Shown: positions 1 through 8,694, counted from the first letter of the stretch. The stretch is DNA of 64,000 bases from Aliiroseovarius marinus (GCF_004360145.1 NZ_SAIT01000016.1:1-64000); one strand, 5' to 3'. Notes: generated from the sequence alone by a model not told the origin. Numbers and translations: made by a program.

Positions 1-41
1 TCCAGCTTTTTGCAGCTGCTAGGAGCCGTAGACCATGTCGG
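1..41. repeat. Left arm of inverted repeat around the integrase
   Basis: These 41 bases are the exact reverse complement of 1215-1255. The arm encodes the last codons and stop of the integrase on the minus strand. Read on the plus strand it carries a copy of the integrase Shine-Dalgarno-like TAGGAG and its ATG. Base 1 of the window is the first base of the arm, so the true repeat may be longer. It could be an invertible-element boundary or an assembly or amplification fold-back at a contig end. Confidence 0.85.
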
Positions 42-1221
42 CCCCCGCGACAGCCTTCATCCACTTCCTGAGGACCTCCAGCGGGTAACCAGAGCCGTAT
101 CCATGGCCCACTCCGTCCGTCTGCCACCCCCCGATCTGATCAACGATGTCGGCGGGGCACTCAACGGCCCTGAGGCGATCCCGCATCGAGTGGCGGAAGC
201 TGTGCATAGAACATCCTGCAGGTACGTGTTCCTTCATCCATTTGTTCAGTGCGGCACTCGCTGCATTGGCGTTCGTTGTGTCCGACTTGTTGTACCGAGG
301 GAAAGCGAACTGGGAGATGGCTTGTTGGTCGAGGATACGTTGAGCCGCCCAACGTGCTTCTCCTTCTAGGGGGACATCCCTTTCACTGCCTTTGGTCTTG
401 AGACGACGCCATGGATGGGGGCGGACCCGGGCGAACAGAGACCCGTCTTCACCTCGGATCAGGTCCTCTCTGGTCATCCCCGCAGCTTCTGCCAAGCGCA
501 TCCCTGTGTCAGACACGAGGGCGACCAGCCAGCGCAGATCATCGTCAAGCTCCCTGCACTTCGCTTGAACTGTAGCGAGGGCATCGGCGGGAACCGCTGT
601 GCGACCTGAGACGCCAGCTGATCTGTCGTAGTAGACGCCAGCAAAGGGGTTGTTCAGGGTGAGGCCCTGTTCACTTGCGGCGAAGTTCGTCACGGCCCTG
701 ACGGTACCGAAGACCCTTGTCATGCTGCTGCCAGCAAGACCACGAGCGATCAGAGCATCGCGGAAAGCGTTGGCATCGGCCTTGGTGTAGGCGTCGAGGT
801 GCTTATCCCCACAGGCGTCGATGACGTAGCCACAGGCCCGCTCAGCGGCTCGGTGGAAGGTCACAGGACGACCTTTGCCCTTCAGCTGCAGATAAATCCC
901 CACAGCCTCTGACAACAAAACAGATGACGGAGAGATAACAAGCGGCTGATCAACGACCTCCGCTCCTGTCGCCCGCTGCAGCCTCAGCATGTGCTTTCCC
1001 GGCAGCTCTACGTCACGACACCTCAAGTGGTACCAGTACTCGTCGAGCTGATCGGCAGCTCTTCTTGCTCGGGCTTCGGCAATCTTGGGTGACTTCGTGC
1101 GAAGGGAATAGGCGATCCGGGGCGAGGTGTAGTGATCCCTTAGCTCTTTCGGGATGCGACGGCTGAAATAGAAAACCCCGTCTTTCACGAAGGTGAACGG
1201 GCGCGAAATGGTCTCCGACAT
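19..1221 (-). CDS. Tyrosine-type site-specific recombinase/integrase
   Basis: A 400-aa tyrosine recombinase that would cut and rejoin DNA at attachment sites. The N-terminus (about residues 8-70, FTFVKDGVFYFSRRIPKELR) resembles the DUF6538 SAM-like domain common in alphaproteobacterial island integrases. The catalytic set is visible: Arg in DTGMRLAEA, HSFRH giving His-x-x-Arg, and a tyrosine near the C-terminus in GSGYPLE. The start is ATG at 1221 behind TAGGAG with a 9-nt spacer. The gene lies 61 bp from the 3' end of tRNA-Phe and points away from it, as in tRNA-integrated islands, so any island would extend left of the window. Unusually, start signal and stop codon both lie inside the arms of a perfect inverted repeat. 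The last seven residues (ADMVYGS) come mainly from the repeat, so the native C-terminus may differ if the repeat is an artefact. Family call firm; element type unknown. Confidence 0.9.
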   Translation of the reverse strand: MSETISRPFTFVKDGVFYFSRRIPKELRDHYTSPRIAYSLRTKSPKIAEARARRAADQLDEYWYHLRCRDVELPGKHMLRLQRATGAEVVDQPLVISPSSVLLSEAVGIYLQLKGKGRPVTFHRAAERACGYVIDACGDKHLDAYTKADANAFRDALIARGLAGSSMTRVFGTVRAVTNFAASEQGLTLNNPFAGVYYDRSAGVSGRTAVPADALATVQAKCRELDDDLRWLVALVSDTGMRLAEAAGMTREDLIRGEDGSLFARVRPHPWRRLKTKGSERDVPLEGEARWAAQRILDQQAISQFAFPRYNKSDTTNANAASAALNKWMKEHVPAGCSMHSFRHSMRDRLRAVECPADIVDQIGGWQTDGVGHGYGSGYPLEVLRKWMKAVAGADMVYGS

Positions 1222-1255
1222 GGTCTACGGCTCCTAGCAGCTGCAAAAAGCTGGA
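1215..1255. repeat. Right arm of inverted repeat around the integrase
   Basis: Exact reverse complement of 1-41. This arm holds the TAGGAG ribosome-binding sequence and start codon of the integrase. It lies 27 bp from the encoded CCA end of tRNA-Phe and shows no similarity to the tRNA, so it is not a duplicated tRNA 3' end (attL/attR) by eye. Confidence 0.85.
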
Positions 1256-1282
1256 GCAAAACCAATGAGTTAGCTTTGGAAG

Positions 1283-1357
1283 TGGTGCCCGGGGGCGGAA
1301 TCGAACCACCGACACGAGGATTTTCAATCCACTGCTCTACCCCTGAGCTACCCGGGC
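1283..1357 (-). tRNA. tRNA-Phe (GAA)
   Basis: A 75-nt cloverleaf with acceptor stem GCCCGGG/CCCGGGC, discriminator A and encoded CCA. The anticodon loop TTGAAAA between GTGGA and TCCTC gives anticodon GAA. The T arm GGTGG-TTCGATT-CCGCC is intact. Its 3' end faces the integrase, a common integration target arrangement. Confidence 0.97.
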
Positions 1358-1447
1358 ACGGGTGAACGTTTTATCGTTCGGGTGGGCGCGTTTTAGTCGT
1401 GGGGGTCGGCGGTGTCCAGAGGGAAAAGTTGGTTTTTCGAAGGTTTT

Positions 1448-1642
1448 TCAGTGCGGCTTCAAAGTTTCGCGCGAAAGGGCCTGAGACATGGCTTCTGCGG
1501 CCTCGTCCAGATCCTCGGGACTGTCGGCGGGGACGGCGTAAGAGCCGTTCAGCCAACGGCCCAGATCAACATCAGCGCAGCGCCTCGAGCAAAATGGGCG
1601 GTACTTCGGATCCGTGTCTTTTTCGCAGATGGGACAAGCCAT
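1448..1642 (-). CDS. yacG: YacG-type zinc protein, DNA gyrase inhibitor family
   Basis: A 64-aa protein with the YacG zinc-binding pattern: CPIC at residues 3-6 and CSRRC at residues 18-22, then [13 protein letters not shown], which is typical of the family. E. coli YacG binds GyrB and inhibits gyrase; here that role is inferred. The ATG overlaps the stop of the upstream RNase E/G gene by one base (TAATG), so the two are probably translationally coupled. It is the last gene before tRNA-Phe in this minus-strand run. Length is normal for the family. Confidence 0.9.
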   Translation of the reverse strand: MACPICEKDTDPKYRPFCSRRCADVDLGRWLNGSYAVPADSPEDLDEAAEAMSQALSRETLKPH

Positions 1643-2679
1643 TAGCGTTTCTCCAGGCAGCGCGAGAGGGGCAGGCGTTCGCGTTTCCGCTGCAGCTCAA
1701 ACAGGCCCAACTGGGTCCAGCCGACCATGGCGGTTTCGATGCCCTCGGCTTTCAAAGCCGCGCGCAGAACCTGTTCCAACTGGCGGCGGTCTTTTTTGGG
1801 GCAGGGGGCGAAGTCGATGACGATCTGGCCGCCCAAGCCCCGGCATCTCAGCGCGGCGGGAAGGGCACGGGCTGCAGCAATGTTGGCCTTCAGACCCGCC
1901 GCTGGGCTGGTGTCTCCGCCCGTGTTGACGTCCACGGCCACGAGCGCGCGGGTGGGCTCAACGAACATGGACGCTCCGCCGGTCAGGCGCACAAAGGCAC
2001 CCCGGGCGGCGTCGATCATCTCGTGCACATTATGGCGGTCAAACGCGCCCTCAGCGGCGTCCAACTGGTCCGGTTCCGGCCATTCTCGCCACGCAAGCTC
2101 GTGTGGGTCGGGGCCGTCAACCAGAAGCTCGGCGTCGCCTTCAGAATCGGCCAGCACCGCACGGCTGAGGTCGAGCATGGCAGCAATGTCAGCCGCCACA
2201 TCATCGTTCGCGCCCTTTTCAGCGACGGATCGGATGATCAGACCTTCCTCTGCGCCGCCCATAACCTCATGTGCGATTTCCAAAAGGCGCACACGGGCGT
2301 CGTCATCGCGAATCGCGCGGCTGACATTGATGCCCGGCGCGCCGGGGGTGACGATCGCATAGCGGCTTTTGAAGAGCACCTTTTGCGTGACGGGAACGGC
2401 CTTGCCGTCGTCACCAAAGCCAGTGACCTGTACCAGAATACGTTCGCCCGGTTTCAGACCTTTGCCTTGACGCAGGAACCCCGTCTGGCCACCCGGCAGG
2501 CGTAACATCATGCCGCCTTGGCCCTTCAGAGGGCGGTCGCAAATTGCGCGGAAGATGGCACCGGGGAGCACGACGCCCTCGGGCGGTTCGATCAGCAGAT
2601 CGGTCAGCGCCCCGTCGGTGATCTGCGCCGCGGCCATGCGGCCCTTGTAGGTATCAAGCGCAATCACGCTGCCCTTCAT
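1642..2679 (-). CDS. Short ribonuclease E/G family protein
   Basis: A 345-aa relative of RNase G/E, which cleave single-stranded RNA in rRNA maturation and mRNA decay. An S1-like N-terminal part (about residues 35-115) precedes a catalytic part with [10 protein letters not shown] and QIVIDFAP, the places of the two metal-binding aspartates of RNase E. Compared with E. coli RNase G (about 489 aa) it is short. The usual FIDM sequence after the second Asp is replaced by FAPC, and the CPxCxG zinc-link motif is not seen. Start ATG at 2679 is chosen because it overlaps the Maf stop (ATGA) and matches the conserved N-terminus [13 protein letters not shown]. An in-frame ATG at 2778 would lie deep inside maf. 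Activity is inferred and the zinc-link-free form may act as a monomer. Confidence 0.85.
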   Translation of the reverse strand: MKGSVIALDTYKGRMAAAQITDGALTDLLIEPPEGVVLPGAIFRAICDRPLKGQGGMMLRLPGGQTGFLRQGKGLKPGERILVQVTGFGDDGKAVPVTQKVLFKSRYAIVTPGAPGINVSRAIRDDDARVRLLEIAHEVMGGAEEGLIIRSVAEKGANDDVAADIAAMLDLSRAVLADSEGDAELLVDGPDPHELAWREWPEPDQLDAAEGAFDRHNVHEMIDAARGAFVRLTGGASMFVEPTRALVAVDVNTGGDTSPAAGLKANIAAARALPAALRCRGLGGQIVIDFAPCPKKDRRQLEQVLRAALKAEGIETAMVGWTQLGLFELQRKRERLPLSRCLEKR

Positions 2680-3263
2680 GTCTCTGCTCCATATAGGGGG
2701 AAGCCCGCGGCCTGAAGCAGCCCGGCGGTTTCCGCGACGGGCAGGCCGACGACGGCGGTATAGCTGCCCTGAATCCATGGGATGAACGCACCGGCGGGGC
2801 CTTGGATGGCGTAACCGCCCGCTTTGCCCTGCCAGTCGCCGGTGGCTAGATAGCCGTTCAGTTCTTCATTTGACAGGCGCTTCATTTTGACATCCGTGAC
2901 CACATCGCGCGCCCAGGTGCCGGTGGTGTTGCGCACCACGACCGAGGTGATCACCCGGTGACGGCGCCCCGACAGGGCCAACAGAAACTCGGCGGCTTGG
3001 GCGGCATCTTCGGGCTTGCCCATGATGCGACGTCCAAGCGCGACGGTGGTGTCGGCGCACAGCACGACCTCGTCAGTGGCGACAGACATCGCAGCAGCTT
3101 TCGAGGCCGCAATCCGGCGGCAATAGGTCAACGGAAGCTCGCCCTTTTCGGGCGTCTCATCCACATCCGGTGGGCGGATGTCGTCAGCAACAAGGCCGAG
3201 CTGCCCCAGCAACTCGGCCCGTCTTGGGCTACCAGAGCCCAGAATCAGTTTGGGACGCGACAT
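2676..3263 (-). CDS. maf: Maf-like nucleoside triphosphate pyrophosphatase
   Basis: A 195-aa protein of the Maf/YhdE/YceF family, house-cleaning enzymes that hydrolyse non-canonical or excess NTPs to NMP and pyrophosphate. Visible motifs are [12 protein letters not shown] near the N-terminus, [22 protein letters not shown], and [13 protein letters not shown] with VVGLPV at the end. Length is typical. Its stop overlaps the start of the RNase E/G gene by 4 nt, and its start lies 12 nt after the infA stop, so infA-maf-rne/g-yacG looks like one transcription unit. Substrate preference (dTTP/UTP or m7GTP type) cannot be read safely. Confidence 0.92.
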   Translation of the reverse strand: MSRPKLILGSGSPRRAELLGQLGLVADDIRPPDVDETPEKGELPLTYCRRIAASKAAAMSVATDEVVLCADTTVALGRRIMGKPEDAAQAAEFLLALSGRRHRVITSVVVRNTTGTWARDVVTDVKMKRLSNEELNGYLATGDWQGKAGGYAIQGPAGAFIPWIQGSYTAVVGLPVAETAGLLQAAGFPLYGAET

Positions 3264-3275
3264 GCGCGACGACGC

Positions 3276-3494
3276 TTACTTGAAGCGATAGTTGATCCGA
3301 CCCTTGGTCAGATCATAGGGGGTCATTTCGACCTGCACCTTGTCGCCAGCCAGAACGCGGATGCGGTTTTTGCGCATCTTACCTGCCGTGTGAGCGATGA
3401 TCGTATGGCCGTTCTCCAGCTCGACCAGAAATGTCGCGTTCGGCAGGAGTTCCTTAACGACACCGGGGAATTCGAGCAGTTCTTCCTTGGCCAT
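3276..3494 (-). CDS. infA: Translation initiation factor IF-1
   Basis: A 72-aa protein, exactly the usual IF-1 length, forming a single OB fold that occupies the ribosomal A site during initiation. The start is [13 protein letters not shown] at 3494; the 8 codons upstream in frame are not family-like. Conserved segments include [28 protein letters not shown] and [14 protein letters not shown]. It heads the downstream maf, RNase E/G and yacG genes and is separated by 122 bp from the phosphatase gene upstream, which probably holds its promoter. Confidence 0.98.
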   Translation of the reverse strand: MAKEELLEFPGVVKELLPNATFLVELENGHTIIAHTAGKMRKNRIRVLAGDKVQVEMTPYDLTKGRINYRFK

Positions 3495-3616
3495 GTTCAC
3501 TCCTGTATTTACACCCACCCATCGTGGGCGCCTACTAAATGGGGGGAAACGTCCCGGTTTTCAAGGGAATTCGGCACAGATGCCAGATTTGCTGCCAACG
3601 TCATGCGGCGTCTAAG

Positions 3617-4093
3617 TCACGCCGAAGAAGCATCCTGCGTCGGAGCGCCGAACCGTTCGATGATCCGGTCCCGAATCTGATCGCGCGCCTGTCGGTAATT
3701 CACCAGCTTTTCATCGCGCCGCGTGCCCAGACCGGTTGGGTCAAGGATGGGCCAGTATTCCACGTCCAGATGGAACACGCGGGTCAGTTCAAGCGCGCGG
3801 CGTTGGCTGGCGGGGGACAGGGCGATGATCAGGTCGAAACTGGACAGGTCGTCGCCCCATTCCTCCATCTGGTCAAAGCTGCGCACCCGGTGGCCGGACA
3901 GGTGAATGCCCAGTTCGTCGCAGACGGCGACGGAAAATCCGTCAATCTCAAGCTCGCTGTGGACGCCTGCCGACTGCACATAAATGTCGTGACCATAAAA
4001 CGCCTTCATCATCCCTTCGGCCATCGGTGAACGCACAGAATTGTGGTCACAGCAAAACAGCACGGATTGGGGACGATCGGCGCTCAAGCTCAC
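3617..4093 (-). CDS. Low-molecular-weight phosphotyrosine phosphatase / ArsC-like
   Basis: A 158-aa LMW-PTP fold protein. The P-loop CDHNSVRS (Cys15, Arg21) near the N-terminus fits the C-x5-R-S signature, and a likely general-acid Asp is in LDPTGLG. Members act as protein tyrosine phosphatases or thioredoxin-coupled arsenate reductases; the sequence alone does not decide. Operon context with hisD and UPF0262 favours a phosphatase, as there are no ars genes nearby. It starts with GTG, not ATG, overlapping the UPF0262 stop as GTGA with a G-rich ribosome-binding stretch just before it. Confidence 0.85.
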   Translation of the reverse strand: MSLSADRPQSVLFCCDHNSVRSPMAEGMMKAFYGHDIYVQSAGVHSELEIDGFSVAVCDELGIHLSGHRVRSFDQMEEWGDDLSSFDLIIALSPASQRRALELTRVFHLDVEYWPILDPTGLGTRRDEKLVNYRQARDQIRDRIIERFGAPTQDASSA

Positions 4094-4572
4094 CCCCAGT
4101 GCAACACGCAGATCAGGGTAAACAGGCGACGGGCAGTGTCGATATCGATGTCTGCCTTGCCCTCAAGCCGTTCCTGAAGAACGCGCGCACCTTCGTTGTG
4201 AATGCCGCGACGGGCCATGTCGATGGCCTCGATCTGGCTGGGGGGCAATTTCTTCACCGCGTCGAAATAGCTTTCGCAGATCGCGAAGTAGTCCTTCACA
4301 ACCTGACGGAATGGGCCAAGCGACAGGTGGAATTCACCCGCCGGATCGCCCGCTTCGGTCTTGGCGTCGACCACCAGACGTTTCTCGCGGATTGCCAGGG
4401 CCAGATGATAGGGACCATCCGGGGCAGGCTGATCGCCGCGCGGGGCCAGATCAAAGCTGTTGTCTTCCAACAGATCGAAAATCGCGACTTTGCGCTCCTG
4501 CTCGATTTCGGGCGTGGGCGCGGCAAGGCCGGTATCGTCTATCTCGATATGGGTGATGCGGTTCGTGGTCAT
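4090..4572 (-). CDS. UPF0262 family protein
   Basis: A 160-aa protein matching the alphaproteobacterial UPF0262 family, function unknown. The N-terminus MTTNRITHIEIDD and the central GPYHLALAIREKRLVVD plus FRQVVKDYFAICESYFDAV are typical. No signal peptide or membrane segment is visible. Start ATG at 4572 is preferred over the track's longer form (4641), which would run into hisD. The gene is 16 nt downstream of hisD and overlaps the phosphatase gene by 4 nt, an order kept in many Rhodobacteraceae. Confidence 0.85.
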   Translation of the reverse strand: MTTNRITHIEIDDTGLAAPTPEIEQERKVAIFDLLEDNSFDLAPRGDQPAPDGPYHLALAIREKRLVVDAKTEAGDPAGEFHLSLGPFRQVVKDYFAICESYFDAVKKLPPSQIEAIDMARRGIHNEGARVLQERLEGKADIDIDTARRLFTLICVLHWG

Positions 4573-4588
4573 TGGCACTATCTGAGGG

Positions 4589-5890
4589 TCAATCGTTAAG
4601 GGCGTCAAGCCTTGCGCGCACGGACAGGCCATGCGCCTCAAGACTTTCGGAAATGGCGAGGGTTTCGGCAGCGGGTCCGATGGCGGCCAGCGCGCCGGGT
4701 GTCATACGCGCCAGTGTGGTGCGTTTCAGGAAATCCATCACCGACAGGCCCGAGCTGAAGCGGGCCGAGCGCGCCGTGGGCAGCACGTGGTTTGGCCCGC
4801 CGACATAGTCGCCGATGGCCTCGGGTGTGAACTTACCGATAAAGATGGCGCCGGCGTGGACGCATTTGTCCGACAGGGCTTCGGGGTCGGCGACGCAGAG
4901 TTCGAGGTGCTCAGGCGCGATGCGGTTCGACAGCGCGGCGGCCTCGTCCAGATCACGCACGGTGATCACCGCGCCGAAGTCGCGCCAGCTGGCACCTGCG
5001 ATTTCGCGACGTTCTAGCGTCTCCAGACGCGCGGCGACGGCATCGGCCACTTTCTGGCCAAAGGCTTCATCGGTGGTGATCAGAATCGATTGGGCACTTT
5101 CGTCGTGCTCGGCTTGGCTCATCAGGTCCAAGGCCAGCCAATCGGGATCATTGTCCGCATCCGCAATGACCAGAATTTCCGAAGGCCCCGCGATCATGTC
5201 GATGCCCACCTTGCCAAAGACGCGGCGCTTGGCGGCGGCGACAAAGGCGTTGCCCGGTCCGGTGATCTTGTCCACGGGAGCGATGGTGTCGGTGCCATAA
5301 GCCAGCGCGGCCACGGCCTGTGCGCCACCAATGCGATAGATCTCATCCACGCCAGCGATCTTCGCGGCCAGCAACACCAACGGGTTCGAGATCCCGTCGG
5401 GTGTGGGCACTGTAATCGCCAGACGCTCGACGCCAGCAACTTTCGCCGGGATGGCGTTCATTAGGACCGAGGAAGGATAGCTCGCCAGCCCGCCGGGGAC
5501 GTAAAGACCCGCGGCAGAGACGGCACTCCAACGCCAGCCCAGATCGGCCCCGCTGTCGTCGGTCCAGCGCTGATCCTCAGGCATCTGGCGGGTGTGATAG
5601 GCGCGGATGCGCTCGGCGGCCAGTTCCAGCGCTGCGCGATCTTCGTCCGAGACCTTGGCGCATTCCGCCTCGATCTCGGCTTCTGAGAAGCGCAGCGCGT
5701 CCGGCGTCAGGTCCATGCGGTCGAATTTCGAGGTCAGGTCGATCACCGCCTGATCCCCACGTTCACGCACATCGGCAATGATCCCCGCCACGGCGGCATC
5801 CACATCTGGGCTGTCTTCGCGTTTCATCGACAGAAGCGCGGTAAAGCGGGCCTCGAAATCGGCGGATGTGCTGTTCAGAAACTGGGGCAT
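4589..5890 (-). CDS. hisD: Histidinol dehydrogenase
   Basis: A 433-aa zinc enzyme catalysing the last two steps of histidine synthesis, L-histidinol to L-histidine with two NAD+. Signature stretches are seen: GLYVPGGLASYPSSVLMNA, IGGAQAVAALAYGT, KITGPGN, IDMIAGPSEILVIAD, the zinc/active-site region QAEHDESAQ, and RIAPEHLEL. Length is standard. No other his genes occur beside it; the hisC-like gene is 33 kb away. It lies 60 bp downstream of the DUF2948 gene and 16 bp upstream of UPF0262, in a minus-strand run starting near murA. Confidence 0.97.
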   Translation of the reverse strand: MPQFLNSTSADFEARFTALLSMKREDSPDVDAAVAGIIADVRERGDQAVIDLTSKFDRMDLTPDALRFSEAEIEAECAKVSDEDRAALELAAERIRAYHTRQMPEDQRWTDDSGADLGWRWSAVSAAGLYVPGGLASYPSSVLMNAIPAKVAGVERLAITVPTPDGISNPLVLLAAKIAGVDEIYRIGGAQAVAALAYGTDTIAPVDKITGPGNAFVAAAKRRVFGKVGIDMIAGPSEILVIADADNDPDWLALDLMSQAEHDESAQSILITTDEAFGQKVADAVAARLETLERREIAGASWRDFGAVITVRDLDEAAALSNRIAPEHLELCVADPEALSDKCVHAGAIFIGKFTPEAIGDYVGGPNHVLPTARSARFSSGLSVMDFLKRTTLARMTPGALAAIGPAAETLAISESLEAHGLSVRARLDALND

Positions 5891-5950
5891 GGCGCTCTCC
5901 TTTGCGCCGTTTTAGCTGCGGCGCGGCATTGCTTCAAGCAGGCAGGGGGA

Positions 5951-6442
5951 TCACTCAGTTAGATCGTGCGTCGGCGTGTGTTTCGACGGCGCGATATAAG
6001 GCCGGGTGACGTCTTGCAGGGTCACGTCCAGCGCTTCGACATCCAATGCAATAGCGCCATCGCCAGCTAGAACCAGCTCGATGCGGCCCATACCGTCGTC
6101 GCCGGGCGTGAAGGACAGGGACAAAAGCGACAAGATCATATCCTGGTCGCCTTTCTGAACGCCTTGGCTTTGCACTTTTAGAACATCCGAGACGGACAGC
6201 ACCGATTGCACGCGTTCGACGGGGCGACCGCGCACTTCGGCGGCTTTCTTATCTTCCCAACGGAAGCGGTTGATCAGCAGCGCAAAGCGGCGCTGGGCGG
6301 GATTCCACGAGATTTCGGACGCAGGGAACACCGCGTCCTGCGTCAGGGCCGAAACCACCGCAAGGTCTTCGGCATCCAGCGCCACCAGCTTCAGGGCGTT
6401 CTCGCCGCCATCTTCGAACCGTGCATCTTGCATGTCGGTCAC
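5951..6442 (-). CDS. DUF2948 family protein
   Basis: A 163-aa soluble protein of the alphaproteobacterial DUF2948 family, function unknown. Recognised from [20 protein letters not shown], the central [20 protein letters not shown], and the C-terminal [20 protein letters not shown]. The ATG at 6442 overlaps the murA stop as ATGA, so it is translated with murA. The fixed location next to murA and hisD is common in this family and suggests a housekeeping role, which is inference. Confidence 0.85.
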   Translation of the reverse strand: MTDMQDARFEDGGENALKLVALDAEDLAVVSALTQDAVFPASEISWNPAQRRFALLINRFRWEDKKAAEVRGRPVERVQSVLSVSDVLKVQSQGVQKGDQDMILSLLSLSFTPGDDGMGRIELVLAGDGAIALDVEALDVTLQDVTRPYIAPSKHTPTHDLTE

Positions 6443-7704
6443 TCCTTCACGCGTTCGACCTTGGCCCCGATCGAGGACAGTTTGCGCACCACTTTCTCGT
6501 ATCCGCGATCAAGGTGATAGACGCGGCTGACGACGGTTTCGCCCTCAGCAGCCAGACCGGCCAGAATCAGCGACACAGACGCACGCAGATCGGTCGCCAT
6601 CACAGGCGCCCCTTTCAGCTTTTCAACACCATGCACGGTGGCCGTGCCGCCATGCACCTCGATATTCGCGCCCATGCGCATCAGTTCGGGGGCGTGCATG
6701 AAGCGGTTTTCAAAGATGGTTTCGTGCAGGGTCGAGGTGCCCTCGGCCGTACACAGCATCGCCATCATCTGGGCCTGCAAGTCGGTGGGGAAGCCGGGGA
6801 AGGGCTCGGTCGTTACGTCCACGGCAGAGACGCGACCATTGCGGCGCGCGACCTTCAGGCCACGTTCGGTCTCTTCCACGTGGATGCCCGCCGCATCCAG
6901 CTTTTCGCAGAAGCTTTCGACCAGCGAGATCTTCCCGCCCAGACATTCCACTTCGCCACCCGCAATGGCCGGGGCCAGCATGTAGGTGCCAAGTTCAATA
7001 CGGTCGGTGACAACGGGGTGAGTCGCGCCGTGCAGACGGTCGACGCCCTGAATGACGATTTCCGAGGTGCCGTCGCCTTCGATCTGCGCGCCCATCTTGC
7101 GCAGGCAGTCCGCCAGATCGACGATTTCCGGCTCGCGGGCTGCGTTGCGAATGACGGTGGTGCCTTTGGCCAGGGTCGAGGCCATCAGGATGTTCTCGGT
7201 CGCGCCAACGGAAGCAAAGGCCAGCTCGATCTCGGCACCTTTTAGGCCGCGCGGCGCCTTGGCGTGCAGATAGCCGTCTTTCAGCTCGATTTCGGCGCCA
7301 AGTTTCTCAAGCCCATGAATGTGCAGGTCCATCGGACGGGCGCCAATGGCGCAGCCGCCGGGCAGCGAGACAACGGCGTGGCCCAGACGGGCCAACATCG
7401 GCCCGAGAACCAGATTTGACGCGCGCATCTTCCGCACGATGTCATAATCCGCGACGTGGTTGTCGAGGTTATGGCTGGACATGGTCAGAACCTGGCCGTC
7501 CTGCATCGACGCGGCCTCGGCCCCCAAGCTTTCCAGCAACTGGGTCATCGTCTTGATGTCCGACAGACGCGGGGCGTTGGTCAGGGTCAGAGGCTCGTCC
7601 GACAGAATCGTAGCGGGCATCAGGGTCAGACAGGCGTTTTTCGCCCCCGCAATCGGAATTTCTCCACGCAGCTCGCTGCCGCCGGTCACTACAATCGAAT
7701 CCAT
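6439..7704 (-). CDS. murA: UDP-N-acetylglucosamine 1-carboxyvinyltransferase
   Basis: A 421-aa EPSP-synthase-fold enzyme that transfers enolpyruvate from PEP to UDP-GlcNAc, the first committed step of peptidoglycan synthesis in the cytoplasm. The N-terminal substrate loop [12 protein letters not shown] is present. The catalytic cysteine is Cys118 in [11 protein letters not shown], so a fosfomycin-sensitive Cys enzyme is expected. The C-terminal [17 protein letters not shown] and LDRGYEKV are typical. A 52-aa gene starts upstream (15-bp gap) and the DUF2948 gene overlaps downstream. Confidence 0.97.
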   Translation of the reverse strand: MDSIVVTGGSELRGEIPIAGAKNACLTLMPATILSDEPLTLTNAPRLSDIKTMTQLLESLGAEAASMQDGQVLTMSSHNLDNHVADYDIVRKMRASNLVLGPMLARLGHAVVSLPGGCAIGARPMDLHIHGLEKLGAEIELKDGYLHAKAPRGLKGAEIELAFASVGATENILMASTLAKGTTVIRNAAREPEIVDLADCLRKMGAQIEGDGTSEIVIQGVDRLHGATHPVVTDRIELGTYMLAPAIAGGEVECLGGKISLVESFCEKLDAAGIHVEETERGLKVARRNGRVSAVDVTTEPFPGFPTDLQAQMMAMLCTAEGTSTLHETIFENRFMHAPELMRMGANIEVHGGTATVHGVEKLKGAPVMATDLRASVSLILAGLAAEGETVVSRVYHLDRGYEKVVRKLSSIGAKVERVKE

Positions 7705-7719
7705 GTACCTGCCTTACCT

Positions 7720-7878
7720 TTAATCTTGTTCATTTTTTGCCGCATCATCGTCCGACGCAGCCCGTGCCTTGGCCTGCGCCTTGCGCCGACCCATATTCGC
7801 TTTCAACGCTGCCTTCAGCCGCGCTTCGCGATCCGCCCCTTTTTTTGTGGGCTTTTGAGATGTGTTTTTCCGCTCCAT
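7720..7878 (-). CDS. Small basic protein upstream of murA, 52 aa
   Basis: A 52-codon frame from ATG at 7878 to TAA at 7720, 15 bp before murA on the same strand. The product begins MERKNTSQKPTKKGADRE, continues RLKAALKANMGRRKAQAKA and ends in an acidic DDDAAKNEQD tail. It is Lys/Arg/Ala-rich, probably helical and soluble. Similar short proteins with the KAALKAN..RRKAQA core precede murA in related bacteria, as far as I recall, which supports a real gene. Function unknown; ribosome or nucleic-acid contact is only a guess from its charge. Confidence 0.7.
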   Translation of the reverse strand: MERKNTSQKPTKKGADREARLKAALKANMGRRKAQAKARAASDDDAAKNEQD

Positions 7879-7968
7879 GGGCTCTTCTGTAACGCGGAAT
7901 GAAAAAAGGGTCCAGAATACCCTTGCACCCGTCAGCGAATACGTTTAGTCAGCCGCTCACGATAGGAC

Positions 7969-8043
7969 GCTGTGGTAGCTCAGTGGTAGAGCGCACCCTT
8001 GGTAAGGGTGAGGTCGGGAGTTCAATCCTCCCTCACAGCACCA
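7969..8043 (+). tRNA. tRNA-Thr (GGT)
   Basis: A 75-nt cloverleaf: acceptor GCTGTGG with TCACAGC, discriminator A and encoded CCA. The anticodon stem CACCC/GGGTG encloses TTGGTAA, giving anticodon GGT. It stands alone on the plus strand between the murA run and the CBS gene. Confidence 0.97.
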
Positions 8044-8172
8044 TCGTACACTTCCCGAAATGGATGGTTCATACTCAGCAATGCGCATGCATTTGTTGGC
8101 GTTTCGTGCGCCCAAATAGAAACGCGCGGACCATTGCCGCGCGTGACTGTGATTCGACCTTTGTCGCGCCCG

Positions 8173-8694
8173 TTAGCCCACGATCAGCTGCTTCAGTTGC
8201 AGGGCCTCGTGCTCAACTTCGTTCAAACGATGGGTGATGACGTCGCCGATGGTGACCATGCCAATCGGGCCGGTGTCGTCCATCACAGGCATGTGGCGGA
8301 ACTTCCCGTCGCTCATGCGTTTCAGGACCGAGACCAAGGGGTCGTCTGTGCCACAGGTCTGCACCTCTTTGGTCATCACGTCCTCGACCAGTTGGGGCAG
8401 GGTCTGGCCCGGCGTGTCGGCCAGTTTCCGCACAATATCGCGTTCCGACAGGATGCCACACAGCGCGCCGGTGCTGTCGGTCACGACCAAGGCGCCGATT
8501 CGTTTGTCGCGCAGAATTTCGACGGCACGGCCCAAGGTCTCTTGCGGACGAATGGCGATCACATCGCCGCCCTTGTTGCTCAGGATGTCCCCAACCACGG
8601 CGGTTTTCGCCTTGAGATTGCTGGATGGATCCTGGCTTTGGCTTTTCGATCCTTTTTGATCCTGTCGCATGGGGGCCTGATACGATGTGGGCAT
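8173..8694 (-). CDS. CBS-domain pair protein
   Basis: A 173-aa cytoplasmic protein made of a flexible N-terminal 35 residues and two CBS repeats. The first (about 40-105) contains GDVIAIRPQETLGRAVEIL and GILSERDIVRKLAD; the second (about 110-165) contains MTKEVQTC and HMPVMDDTGPIGMVTIGDV. Such stand-alone pairs bind adenosine-type ligands and act as energy sensors, but no target is visible. Start ATG at 8694 has AGGGAGGA nine bases upstream and is preferred over an upstream in-frame start at 8754. Divergent from the 61-aa membrane gene (80-bp gap). Confidence 0.85.
   Translation of the reverse strand: MPTSYQAPMRQDQKGSKSQSQDPSSNLKAKTAVVGDILSNKGGDVIAIRPQETLGRAVEILRDKRIGALVVTDSTGALCGILSERDIVRKLADTPGQTLPQLVEDVMTKEVQTCGTDDPLVSVLKRMSDGKFRHMPVMDDTGPIGMVTIGDVITHRLNEVEHEALQLKQLIVG

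Noticed and set aside
1256-1283. Duplicated tRNA-Phe 3' end as an att site
   Set aside because: No copy of the tRNA 3' end is seen between the tRNA and the integrase; the other end would be outside the window.
1399-2505. Plus-strand 368-aa frame
   Set aside because: It lies antisense to the conserved RNase E/G and yacG genes and shows no family features; a GC-rich shadow frame.
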